From contig CAXKVV010001308.1 in NCBI GenBank assembly GCA_964058805.1, positions 1-35,397 of the forward strand: a stretch of DNA of 35,397 bases. The letters are read 5' to 3'. Shown in pieces: positions 17,722-28,200 of the stretch. Both the position numbers and the translations under genes were made by a program. The notes beneath the pieces are model-generated. The model saw only the letters and a list, made by a program, of their open reading frames with translations, was not told the origin of the DNA and searched no databases. Each line of letters begins with the position of its first letter. The first letter of the stretch is position 1. The stretch is from Schoenoplectus triqueter. Lineage: Eukaryota > Streptophyta > Magnoliopsida > Poales > Cyperaceae.

Positions 17722-18940
17722 AGGTGGAAATCAGGCGGGTCAGGTCGGGTTTGGGTTCGGACGGCTTGGATCAGGTAAGTTCGATAAAAAAAATTATCAG
17801 ATTATAGGTCGAGTTCGGGTCAACCTGATCCGGGTCGGGTTTTAGGTCGAACATTGTCGGTTTTTTCGGGTTTTAGGTTCTTAGTAGCTCAGATAATCTC
17901 GGATTTTGGGTTATTCGGGTATGAGTCGGGTTGGGTTTTAGGTCATCTGATATCGAGTAGTCTCGGGTATCAGGTTATTTTGGGTGGGGCCTGGCCGGGT
18001 CGAGTTCTTTTTTGTGATATTTTATTTTGGGTTGGGTCGAATTTCGGGTTGGATTGGATTTCAGATTGTCAGACTTAAATTTTATTTATTTTTCAGAAAT
18101 TCATTTTAGTCCATGTTAGATCTAGATTATCAATTATATTATAATCAATTTTATTTTTTAAATAATATGAATATGATTAATTAATTTGGATCTAGTCAAA
18201 TCAGTTTCAGGTGGGTATATTTCATTCATTTTATTAACAAACTGAAGACATGCTACTTATGATAATTATGATTAATAAACATTATTTTTTTATGATGTAC
18301 GACATACAAATTTTATGATTTGAAATGTAATTTTTTATTTCGGTATAAATATTATATATGCATGTAGATAATATTTTAATTAAAATTATACATGCAACTA
18401 TTTGTTCGTGCTATATTGATAAAAATATTTGTTAATTTATGTTAAAAAAAACTGACAGTCCATCGTTGTTTATGAAATCGTGCTTAACCCGGTCTTTCTC
18501 TAAACCGTTGCTTAACCCGACCTCCTTCAAAATAAACTGATAGTTAAGTACAAGTTGAATTTATAAAGAGAAGTTTAATATTTATACGGTATGATTTTAA
18601 AATAATTAGATACATATATGCGGCACGAATAGGGTCGGGTTAGGTTTCAAGTTGTCTAATCTCGGGTCATCTCGGGTTTCGGGTTGTTCAGGTTTGGATC
18701 AGATAGGGTTTAGATTGTCTGATCTCATATTTTTGGGTCGTTCGGGTTCGAATCGGATCAAGTTTCAGGTTGTCTGATTTCGGGTCATTTCAGATTTTTG
18801 ATAGTTCATGTTCGGATTATATCAGTTTAACTTTTTAAAAAAATTAAATCGAATAAAATTCGGATCCGGACAATTTGAACGAATTTCTTGAATCTAATCA
18901 AATCGAATTTTGCCAAGGATCCGGATTCCACACTAACCCC
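17722..18940. repeat. GGGTCGGGTT-rich repeat element, two blocks around an AT-rich core
   Basis: Blocks at about 17,735-18,070 and 18,627-18,935 are built from GGGTCGGGTTTnAGGTCn and TCTCGGGT-like phrases, in the same orientation. They flank an AT-rich segment (about 18,080-18,620). The outer ends look weakly inverted: GTGGAAATCAGG near 17,726 against GTGGAATCCGG read on the minus strand near 18,930. GGGTCGGGTT-rich dispersed repeats are common in plant genomes. I cannot assign a superfamily and found no clear target-site duplication. Confidence 0.5.
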
Positions 18941-20256
18941 TCCCCCAACACACCAAAATCCCGGGGCCCGTGACTGTAAGTGCTCTAATTATTGTCGTAT
19001 GCTGTGTTAGTGGATTTGTATGCGCTAATTCAAAAAGACACGTCAAAATATGGACCATATTTCATTTTTTTTTAAAACAATATATGTAGATAATGTTCTA
19101 ACTTTGGCGTGAATTTTTAGGAACTAATCCAAAAGTACATTACACACCCACGTACACACGCGTTAAAATGTATTCATAATGCAATCTAAGCATTTTTTTA
19201 AAATTAATTTGGACCATATTCATGTCCCATTAAAGTATTACATATTAAGAATCTATTATGTTTTAATTTATTAAGAGAGTTCACCTGATTTGACTATCTT
19301 AAAAATTAAGCTCAAAATCAGAATTCAATATTATAGACATTATCTATATTATTCACACATTATATCTATACAATAGAGAAAATTTAAAAGGCAACACATT
19401 TCGTTGCATAGATCTCTTTGTAGTGACCCCATACTCCTCTTTTAAAAACAAAATTATAAAAATTAGGGCTGTAACTCGGAATTCATCTCGACAATATAAT
19501 TTTCAAATAAATAATTAATAATATAAAAAAAATAAATATATTTAATAAATTTCACAATAAAGTAAATTTGAACATAATATTTTTAAATACTAAGTAATAA
19601 TAATAAAAAAATAATATAAATAAACACATAATAATATATAAATAATCATATAAAAAAATTGAATCATTTTAAGAGTTAAGTTGCATCTTAAATATATTAT
19701 ACAAATTATTTTAAATGAGGAGAAATAACTATTTTATATGAACTCTTAGATTCAACAAGAAAATATTTGTACAAAATCAATAATAGAGAAAATTAATAAT
19801 ATGATATGCTTGAAAAGTTTAAAATTTTATCTTATTTTATTTATGTATTAAGAATATGTATGAATTATTTATTCAAAAATAATAATAAAAAATAAATAGA
19901 TAGGGCGACGAATCAATCTTAATCACGTTAGATTAGATAGGGATTAACTCGTCGGATTAGGTGCGTCTGAAATGGACCTACAAGGCTATAACATCAATTA
20001 GTTTGGTTGGATGTAAATTTTTTAGCATTCGTATTTCCTAATTCACTAAAAAATCAGGCACAGTGGTCCCACCCTTACCCTACGCGGCTTTGCCATTTCC
20101 CACACGCCACAAACGACATGTCCGTTGTTTCTGCATATGCATCCCCACCAAATAAAACCATCTCTGTATACAGTTCATACAACCATCACTGTATAAAACC
20201 AAACAGCACAATTATTACGGGCTTAGGTCGCCGCCAAGTCTAGCACCCGCTTCCGT
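18941..20256. other. AT-rich upstream intergenic region of the Di19 gene
   Basis: Mostly AT-rich from 19,000 to 19,900 with no gene. From about 20,030 base composition becomes more balanced as the Di19 promoter region is approached. No TATA box can be placed with confidence. Confidence 0.45.
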
Positions 20257-20267
20257 GCCACGTCAGC
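20257..20267 (+). promoter_or_regulatory. ACGT-core (ABRE-like) motif upstream of Di19
   Basis: GCCACGTCAGC contains an ACGT core of the type bound by plant bZIP factors. It lies about 290 bases before the start codon and just upstream of a CT-rich presumed leader (about 20,327-20,390). Di19 genes are known to respond to drought and abscisic acid in several plants, so the motif is in a sensible place, but its activity here is inferred. Confidence 0.35.
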
Positions 20268-20450
20268 TACAGGGACCCGATCCAGACGTTGACACAACTC
20301 CATAAAAATCACATCTTTTCTCCGACGACCCCTCACTCTCTCATTCCCCTCCCTCTGAGCTTATCTCGTCTCTCTGATCAAGCAAAATCCCGATAAATCA
20401 AATTAAAATAGAACGTTGAGCGATTGAAGAGACGACGTGAGGGACGAGAA

Positions 20451-20465
20451 ATGGAACGGATATAG
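20451..20465 (+). other. Minimal upstream ORF in the Di19 leader
   Basis: ATG GAA CGG ATA TAG, four codons plus stop, about 80 bases before the Di19 start codon and in a purine-rich leader. It matters only if transcription starts upstream of 20,451, which the CT-rich tract around 20,330-20,390 makes likely. Such short uORFs can lower translation of the main ORF. Confidence 0.4.
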
Positions 20466-20544
20466 AGAAAGCAATAGAGAGCAATTGAAGAGAAAGGCCC
20501 CGTTTAATCAATCAGCGCAGCAAATCTATAAATTTTCCACCTGA

Positions 20545-21791
20545 ATGGATTCAGATCTGTGGATCTCCCGCCTTGCAGCTGCTAAGAGGCACTACGCCGC
20601 GCATCTCCATAATAGTTCTTTCCAATCGTCTGGTAATTTTATTAAGATTTTTGTATTAATTTTTATTTTTGTTATTACGGACCTTGTCTTGAGATTTGAT
20701 TTTTTAAATTGGTGTTAGATCGGCTTGGAATTGATGAGTTCGAGATGGATGACGAGATCCGACCCGAATTCCCATGCCCGTACTGCTACGAAGACCATGA
20801 CGTCACATCGCTTTGTGCCCATCTCGAGGAAGAGCACCCGTTTGAATCGAGAGCTGCGGTGAGATGCACTTCTTTTCCATGCATGTGTTTTTGGTTTGAT
20901 GAAAATATAGGAGACCTGGAAACTTATCAGCAAGTGTGTCATTAAACACCCCCAATTGGAGGCCGATTTTTGTTCTGCACTGAGATGTTGTACATAATCG
21001 GATTGCTTTGGCTTGAGGATCCTACATTGGGTATCCGATGGCGATAGAATGCTTACAAGAGAAACTTCAGCAATTATAATTGGAGTATTGTGAAGATATT
21101 CAATAATTACATGAAAATTGCAGTTTTGTTTCCTAATTGCTATCAATTAGATGAAATCTTCTGTGCTGTATGTGTCCATCAGAGCAGGAGATAGTTCATG
21201 AGAAATATATTGTTTATATATCTGTTACAACTACAAAACAGCAAAGCCTTTATTCCCAAATCCCAAATAAATTGGGGTAGGCTAGAAGTGAAACACAATA
21301 AGAAAGCATAAAGATCAGAGATCTCAAATGTAAAATATCTGTTACAACTGACTGTTCTATTTGATTTTATCTTTTTTTTTTCTTTATTTGTGTTTGCTAA
21401 ATATTTTATTTGAATGCATGCTGGCATAGTTTTTGCAATTTCGACTGTCCTTCAACTGAAATGTGTTTACTTTTGTGCTGCAGGTGTGTCCAGTATGCTC
21501 TGATAAGATTAATAGAGATATGTTGAACCATCTCACTATGCAACATGGTCATTTGTTTAAGGTACATTGATTTTTCTAGTTTGCTTGGTTGCCACACACA
21601 AAAAAATATGTCTATAAATTGTTCTTCTGAGAAATGACAGGTCAATTGCAAAGATTCACGTTTTGGCAAGGAAACAATTTGTTCATCACTTAAATTTTGT
21701 GTTTTTAATTTAGATCTTGCTTGGAGCTCCTAAATCCTAATAATGTGTCCCTTGTCTGACCTATGAAAGTTTATCTGTTTGTTTCAGTTCC

Positions 21792-21833
<42 letters not shown>

Positions 21834-23272
21834 TATTTTCTTCTTATATTTTTAATCTCCTCTTGTATCCAAAATAACATTGACTAGTGACTATAGATAG
21901 TGGCCAACTTGTAGCCAACTGAATCTGGTTTGAGAAGATTTATGATTTCTAATCAGAAGTGAAAAAATTACACTTGGAACTTTTGTTTTGCCTTCTAGAA
22001 GCATTTCTTCCATTTTGATTTCCCCGCTACGAAGTTAGAAAACCTCTAGTGATATAAATCACAATGTGATGCTCACTCCAAGCATGTTTGTGTGCATTTT
22101 GAGGAGTTATTTCACTAACACCCTGAAATGCACAAGATTGAGCCAGTTCAAATTGTAATTCCATTTCAGTTTAAACAGTGAAAAATTGACATTAGATTAA
22201 CAGGCTGGAGCTTTCTTAGTGATGCTTAATTTTGTACTTGCCTCCCATGAGAGAAGGGTATTATGTTTTCAATGTAGATAGTGATGTCAGGTTTTCGTGA
22301 GCTATTTTTCTTTTGAATGGAGAGATGATGAATTATTTCAAAATATTGACTGGTATCAAGGGGATAAGTTAAAAAATGATCAGCTAGCTTGTAAAATCAA
22401 AGCTTAGTGACTTCCTAAGAAGTTTACCTCATTTTATTATCACCAGATTCTGATTGACAGACAGGACAAATGAAATCAACAACAAGAGCTTAGGGACTAA
22501 CATTAAACACTTGTCAAAAATTTGTAAATTCCAGAATCGACGGAAGTTACGGCGCTTTGTTATCCCAAGCAGCCAGGCAATATCATTACTGGGCCGAGAT
22601 TTGCGAGAGGCACATCTACAGGTACTATTAGGTACTGGTGGTTTCAGCCGATCAAACAATCATAATAGCAGCCACAACAACACACCAGCAAACATTGCAT
22701 CAGATCCTCTTCTCTCTTCATTGGTTCTGAATTTTACCCCACCTGGGGAGACTGATGATGGTTCAAAATCTTCTTCTACTGTCGGCATTGATGAATCTTA
22801 TGCGTCTAAAGATGTGCCGACACATACTTTGAAGTCAAGGTAACTTTGCATATTTTTGTTAATTTCTCTTTTTTCAGGTATTCTGTCTAGTCTTGTAGTA
22901 GAAATAAAATCAGTTTTGGCACTACTGCAGAATTCAATGCTTGTGGTATGTTTATGGATTGTATGTTCCCAACTAACTGAGATTATGGGAAGTTGCTTAT
23001 TATTTGCTAAGTAGATGGGGCCTCTAGTTCTGTAGCCTATGTTTTCTTGAGCTTCAGTGATTTTTAAAATCTGGTTCCATAGTAGATGATATACATCACA
23101 ATTTTGAGATTTACTTTAACCTATTGTTTGAATATTAATTATCTCTTTTTTAATTATTTCCAGCTTTGATTCATCACTGTCGTATGAAGAGAGAGAACAT
23201 AGAAGGAAGCAGGCTAGTGTCAGAGCCACATTTGTTCAGGATCTACTTCTCTCGACACTTTGTTATGACTAG
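20545..23272 (+). CDS. Di19-like: Di19-family (drought-induced 19) zinc-finger protein, five exons
   Basis: Predicted exons: 20545-20632, 20719-20858, 21484-21561, 22535-22839 and 23164-23272, all with GT..AG introns; together 720 bases, 239 residues. The start is supported by the typical N-terminus MDSDLWISRL and by an in-frame TGA directly before the ATG. Two Cys2/His2-type fingers typical of the family: C49, C52, H64, H69, and C78, C81, H92, H97. A basic patch RRKLRR (104-109) is a likely nuclear localisation signal. The segment SLLGRDLREAHLQVLLG (about 119-135), DPLLSSL, and the C-terminus EEREHRRKQASVRATFVQDLLLSTL match the Di19 C-terminal domain. Known: Di19 proteins are nuclear regulators in drought, salt and ABA responses, some phosphorylated by calcium-dependent kinases. 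No frameshift or premature stop is seen, so it is probably functional. The exact acceptor of exon 4 is the least certain junction. Confidence 0.93.
21794..21832. repeat. (CTT)n microsatellite in Di19 intron 3
   Basis: About thirteen CTT units within the ~973-base third intron. A simple polypyrimidine repeat, far from both splice sites and likely length-variable between individuals. Confidence 0.95.
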
Positions 23273-24208
23273 TTTCTGGTCTTTCCTGAGCCATATATGT
23301 TTCAAACGGGCAAATTTAGGAGGGAAGAGTGTTCATCATGTCCAATTCTTCGTCCTCTATTGAAATGAGTTCGAGTTGATTTGGCAATATGCATGTTTGT
23401 TGTAACTTTTATGGGATATATATTTTGTTTCTTGGATCCTTGGGGACTGTAACTGATGCTTTAAATGCACCTGGTTATTTAAGTCCTTAGAAGTTGCTCA
23501 CATTTTGATTAATATGTTGTAACCTACTATTTAAAAGGTGAATGTGATCAATCAAAGGAATATTTCATTTACACGGCATGTGGCAGAAATGCCCGATGCG
23601 CTATCCGTGATCAATTTGATTATATACAATCAGTTAGAATGTCGTTAACCTGCAGCTGCTAAATCATTGTTCAATAGACTTGTTATTTATCATTCAAACG
23701 CGTCGAAGTACTAGAACTCAATTCATTATTCATACGGAATCTGATAATTGTATCTCAAATTCTGTCAAATATTTCAACTCAAATATATTGATCACGTCAA
23801 ATATTTCAACTCAAATATGTTACTGAAATAACTTTTAAAAATGTTTCACGTGAAACATCATGACCGCCCTAAATTACGATATCTCTATACTTAATAACTT
23901 TACTCTTAATACTTAATATTATATACCTTAATAGTTATTAATACAAATATTTTTTTCTTTCATATCTGATTTTATTTGCCTTAATATTCATATACTTTAT
24001 ACCTGATTGTGAGTAAATAATATATTTTTTTGAAAGAGAGACGTGATATGATGACTTCGCGAACCAGATAGTCTCGGTTATGAACTCTTTATAACTAAGA
24101 ACTATACTCTCAGCATGTCTTAATACTTATTAATTAATTAAGCCTAACTGAAAAAATTATTGACCACGTTCCTGAACATCAACTGATAATCGTCATATGG
24201 ACAATCAT
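23273..24208. other. Di19 3' untranslated region, then AT-rich intergenic DNA
   Basis: The 3' untranslated region probably covers the first 200-300 bases. No canonical AATAAA was found right after the stop, though TGTAA- and T-rich stretches occur near 23,400. Beyond about 23,560 the DNA is AT-rich with no gene. A CAAATATTTCAACTCAAATATrTT phrase recurs at about 23,766 and 23,799. Confidence 0.45.
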
Positions 24209-24641
24209 TGAAGTCTTTGAATCGGATGTCTTAAGTCTTAACACTGGATAACCAAAGTCTTTAAATCGAATGTCTGAAGTCTTAACACGAAAAATATGAC
24301 GTCTTAAAATCTAATGTTACAAGGTATATTTTGTACTTAAAATTTATATTTCGACGGTCATCATAATATAAACAAATATATATATATCTAAACTATAATG
24401 TCTTATAATTCATCTAACTAGTTGGAGTTTTAATCAACTTCTCATTCCCTAATAAACAAAAGAAATTAATTTATCACTAGTCATATTAACAGAACTTGAT
24501 CTTTTAAGTCTTAATAGTCACTAGCTCAAGTCTTTATATTCATCCATGTAAGTCTCAATATACAACATAATAAATTATATTAATTCTGAATAAACATGTT
24601 AAAAATATATTTTCTAAGTCTTAATATTCATCAATCTAAGT
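24209..24641. repeat. AAGTCTTAAy-rich intergenic DNA with a 44-bp duplication
   Basis: Two copies of an AAGTCTTTrAATCGrATGTC..AAGTCTTAACAC phrase start at 24,211 and 24,255, a 44-base period. The shorter phrase AAGTCTTAATA then recurs at intervals through about 24,630 and again after the MITE to about 25,670. No gene. Confidence 0.6.

Positions 24642-24669
<28 letters not shown>
24642..24669. repeat. (TA)n microsatellite left of the MITE
   Basis: A run of alternating TA that abuts the left end of the foldback element. A shorter TA run (about 25,074-25,089) abuts its right end, so the target-site duplication is hidden in TA repeats. Confidence 0.9.
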
Positions 24670-24672
<3 letters not shown>

Positions 24673-25073
24673 TAATGCTATGGTGCTTCGCGAAGTAAAA
24701 ATTTTTTTGTGCTTCGCGTTTGTATCTCGAATTTAAAAGTTCAAACGGCCGATCCAAACCGTTAAACATCATCTTCATATTGAAATATCCTTGGAGATCA
24801 AATTTTATATTTTTTTGAATTTTTTTGATATTTTTTAGATGAGTACAAAGTTTGTTGATCTAAAGATTTCTGCACCATCCAAAACAAGCGACTTTGTACC
24901 CATCTAAAAAATATCAAAAAAATTCAAAAAAATATAAAATTTGATCTCCAAGGATATTTCAATATGAAGATGATGCTCAACGGTTTGGATCGGCCGTTTG
25001 AACTTTTAAATTCGAGATACGGACGCGAAGCATAAAATTTTTTTTTGCTTCGCGAAGCACCATAGCATTACTC
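24670..25073. mobile_element. Foldback MITE with ~182-bp near-perfect terminal inverted repeats
   Basis: The left arm 24,670-24,851 and right arm 24,891-25,073 are close to perfect reverse complements, with a ~39-base loop. The ends read GAGTAATGCTATGGTGCTTC and its complement GAAGCACCATAGCATTACTC. There is no coding capacity. Small size, terminal inverted repeats and TA-rich insertion site fit a non-autonomous DNA transposon; TA flanks are compatible with a Tc1/mariner-type target but do not exclude Mutator-like or other families. The few arm mismatches suggest recent insertion. A transcript through it would fold into a long hairpin. Confidence 0.9.
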
Positions 25074-25089
25074 TATATATATATATATA

Positions 25090-26750
25090 ATTCTCAATAT
25101 GCAACATAATTATAAATAAAATATCTTAATATATCAATCATCCGAATAAATATTAATGAACCACATAACAATCATTGAAAATCAAAAACAAAAAAATATA
25201 ACTTTCTATAAACTTTAAACTTACTGTAACTAATAGTCATACTCCTAATAATTGTTAAAATATATCTTAATATCTATTAAATTAAGTCTTTTTTGTTTAT
25301 ATATCTATTTTTATTTATTTATATTCTTATCTAAATATCACTACTTATAAATCTATCAATCGATCTATTTTTTATGTGATAAAGTGAGCTAGTTTGAAAT
25401 TTTTATACTTACAGTTTGAACTCTTAGTATTTGCAGTTTGAAGTCTTAATATTTGCATTTTAAAGTTATTGTACTTACAATATGAAGTTTGTATACTAAT
25501 TATGATTTTTGTTAATAAACTATAAAAATTAATACTAAAATAAAGTTTACCTAAAATAATACTTTTACATAATTTACATTTGATATAAAATATTATAAAT
25601 AAAGTCATAAAATCTAGCATTAGAAATTTGAAGTCTTAAGATCATTCATTTGATGTCTTAATATATATTAACACAAATCTTATTTTTTTTAATTTTGAAT
25701 AATATATAATTTAAAAAATATTTATCAATCACTCCTAGAGCCAAATCTCTATACCTAATTGTTCTTATATTAAAACTTAGTAATTAAATTTTTAATACTG
25801 AGTAATAAGTCATATTTAACTTTAATGAATTTAAAATTTTATAGTATTTTCTGAATATAGATATTCTTATTATCTTAACTAATGTCTTACAATTGATAAA
25901 TTTATATTTAATATATTAAGACCTTATAATTTATATTTATAATAAAAACAATCTCAATAAATAATAAAAATTATCTTTATATCATATATCATTAAGTCAT
26001 AATATTGTCAACAATATATAATATATATGTAACACAAAATAAAGTTTTTAGAATAATTATAACAAAATAGGTTTAATATTTAATAAAAATAAGTTTTAAT
26101 ATCTAACATAACACATTTTAATGTGTCATTCAAAATATAATTTATAGTTTAGTCTTAATTTTCACTATTATAAATAAATCTAAACATATATTTTATACAC
26201 GCTTCAATATGTATTGTACATTTACTGACTAAAATTTATATTAAAATATCATTTAAAATATAATTTATAGTTTAGTCTAAATTTTTATTAGTAAAATAAT
26301 ATAGTCTTTGTTAATTTTGTGTTGAAGTTCTTTCAATCTCAATTCTCAATATTACAATCAAATCTTTATGATTTGTATAATAATACTTTATATCTAGTAT
26401 AATTAAGTCTTTATATCTATTATACTAAGTCTGACACATATATATTTAGTGTAACAAAATATTTTTCTTGTATCCTCTCCTATATCTCAACCAATTCATT
26501 CGAATGAATACTCAAATTATATTTTTTTACTCCTAAAAATTGATCTAGTTTCATTTCTTAATTAACTGAGTTTTAAAATATGAGTTTCAACACATTCTCA
26601 CAAAGAAGTGAAATGATGATCCAAATACTTAGAATATTAGAGAACTTCGTTAAATCTTCACATATCATCTTCTTGGGCTAGAGAAAATATTTGATCAATC
26701 GATTGAGATTCACCCGCACTAAATCGCTCCAACCGAATTTCTAACCGATA
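25090..26750. other. AT-rich intergenic region
   Basis: No gene on either strand. It contains the 22-bp minisatellite listed separately and scattered AAGTCTTAAT-like phrases. The phrase AAAATATmATTTAwArTATAATTTATAGTTTAGTCT-like occurs twice, near 26,120 and 26,245. Confidence 0.5.
25391..25500. repeat. 22-bp minisatellite, five copies
   Basis: Five units of exactly 22 bases start at 25391, 25413, 25435, 25457 and 25479. The best-conserved form is AGTTTGAAGTCTTAATATTTGC. Phase is kept with no indels, while substitutions accumulate toward both ends. Confidence 0.88.
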
Positions 26751-26757
26751 TACTTTC

Positions 26758-27110
26758 TCTCTTGATTTTTTTTAAATCATTGATCCATTTAATATGTAAT
26801 TTAGATCATTGTATTCTCCTCGTCACTAACTTTCCAACGATATATAGTATGAAGGGTAACTCTCAAAGATGAGGGAGATACCATTGGAGTTTTGGTTCAA
26901 ACGAGTCAAGTACGTGACCCGTGTGAGATACTTTCTCGTTTGATTTCTTTTAAATTATTATTCCATTTAATGTATAATTTAGCTCATTGTATTCTCCTCG
27001 TCGCTAGCTTTCTAATGATATATAACATGAATGATAACTCTCAAAGATGAGGGAGATACCATTAGAGTTTTGGTTTAAACGGGTCAAATATGTGACTCGT
27101 ATTTTTTTTT
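26758..27110. repeat. 178-bp tandem dimer
   Basis: Two copies in direct orientation: CATTGTATTCTCCTCGTC at 26,807 and 26,985, and TCTCAAAGATGAGGGAGATA at 26,861 and 27,039, both offset by 178. The unit length is in the range of plant satellite monomers, but only two copies are seen. No coding signal. Confidence 0.9.
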
Positions 27111-27916
27111 TTTTCATTTTTTTCAAATCTAAATTGAATAATAGTTAGAAACTAGTTAGATTAGTTAAGATAATTGGAGTATAGAAAACTATTTATACAT
27201 TCTTCATATTGAACATGTGCTGATTGGAATGACTAGAACAATAATTAAGTAATAAGGTCGGCATAGTAGTGAAGCGATTATGGTTCTAAGCTCCCATATT
27301 AATAACTTGAATGCATATATGATCTTTTCTTTTGTTTGGAAGGAGATCATTTCTTGTACAAGCAGCAGCATCTATACAGTCATATAATTTTTGTGTGCTT
27401 GTTTGGTTGACGGAGGTAAGAAAAAGCTGTGCGTTGATCTTTCTAAAGATGAAATTGATCATCACAATACTTCATGTCTTCGTTCCATGGATTACTAGAT
27501 ATTTAGATGCAACTTTCGGATGAATTTTCAAGCCAGCGTAGTACATTATCAGATTATCGTGAAATTGGCAGAATTGTAAATCCTGACCGCTCATAATCAC
27601 TCTAGAGTCTAGAAATTGCCCCTCTTAAAATTTTAAACGTGATTGAAATTGAGCGGTCCGAATCGATTCACCTATCCGCTGCACCATGACCTGTTGTAGA
27701 GGATACGGACACATTAGGATTCTGTTTTTACCCTTATAGGCTTATACTGTCATACTCGGTACCAACTACCAAGTACCATCTGGTCTATCTTTATTTCCGA
27801 ATTATTTAGTTGTCCAAACGACTCACAAAACAAAAGTAAATTATGTTTATCGAAAAAGGAAATCTTCCGCACACCGCTGACTTATACACATCATTAAAAG
27901 TTTATTATTTTGAAAG
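27111..27916. other. Intergenic region, no gene recognised
   Basis: No convincing coding frame. A pair of inverted 9-mers GACCGCTCA / TGAGCGGTC (about 27,586 and 27,650) brackets a segment that may be a small decayed foldback element. An inverted repeat CTTGGCAG..CTGCCAAG follows at 27,917-27,935. Confidence 0.4.
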
Positions 27917-27919
27917 CTT

Positions 27920-28200
27920 GGCAGAGACTGCCAAGGTTCGGAGAAAAAATATATCCATACAAATGTATTACTTTGCATTCTCCCGTCTCTATTAAAATAT
28001 GGATTCTCAAAATAAATTTTCTATTATTCATCGTTTTCAATTTACACACACAATCTATATTTATAGATATCATTAATCAATACATTCATACATACATTGT
28101 ATACGTCTAACTACTTGACATCTGTTTCTAGCTAACTAACTAACTCACTTTTCCATTGCTGCCTTTGCTGTGCAGTTCTTTTGATTGTGATGTTTCTACA
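27920..28200 (-). other. Putative 3' LTR of the copia remnant
   Basis: In element orientation the RNase H end is followed by a polypurine-like TTTGAGGGAGC and then TGTAGAAACATC at 28,200, a typical TG start of an LTR. A TATA-like CTATAAATATA lies at about 28,056-28,066 on the minus strand. The far end is uncertain: about 27,973 (ending AATGCA) or about 27,919. Confidence 0.5.

Noticed and set aside
17735..18070. TTTAGGT/GGGTTTTAGG phrases resembling interstitial telomere repeat
   Set aside because: The exact plant telomere unit TTTAGGG is not repeated in tandem. The phrases belong to the GGGTCGGGTT repeat.
20526..20533. CTATAAAT as the Di19 TATA box
   Set aside because: Only about 12 bases before the start codon, which would leave no usable leader; it is more likely leader sequence.
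27250..27295. Weak tRNA A-box-like GGCATAGTAGTGAAGCG, a possible SINE head
   Set aside because: No matching B box at the right distance and no A-rich tail or target-site duplication found.
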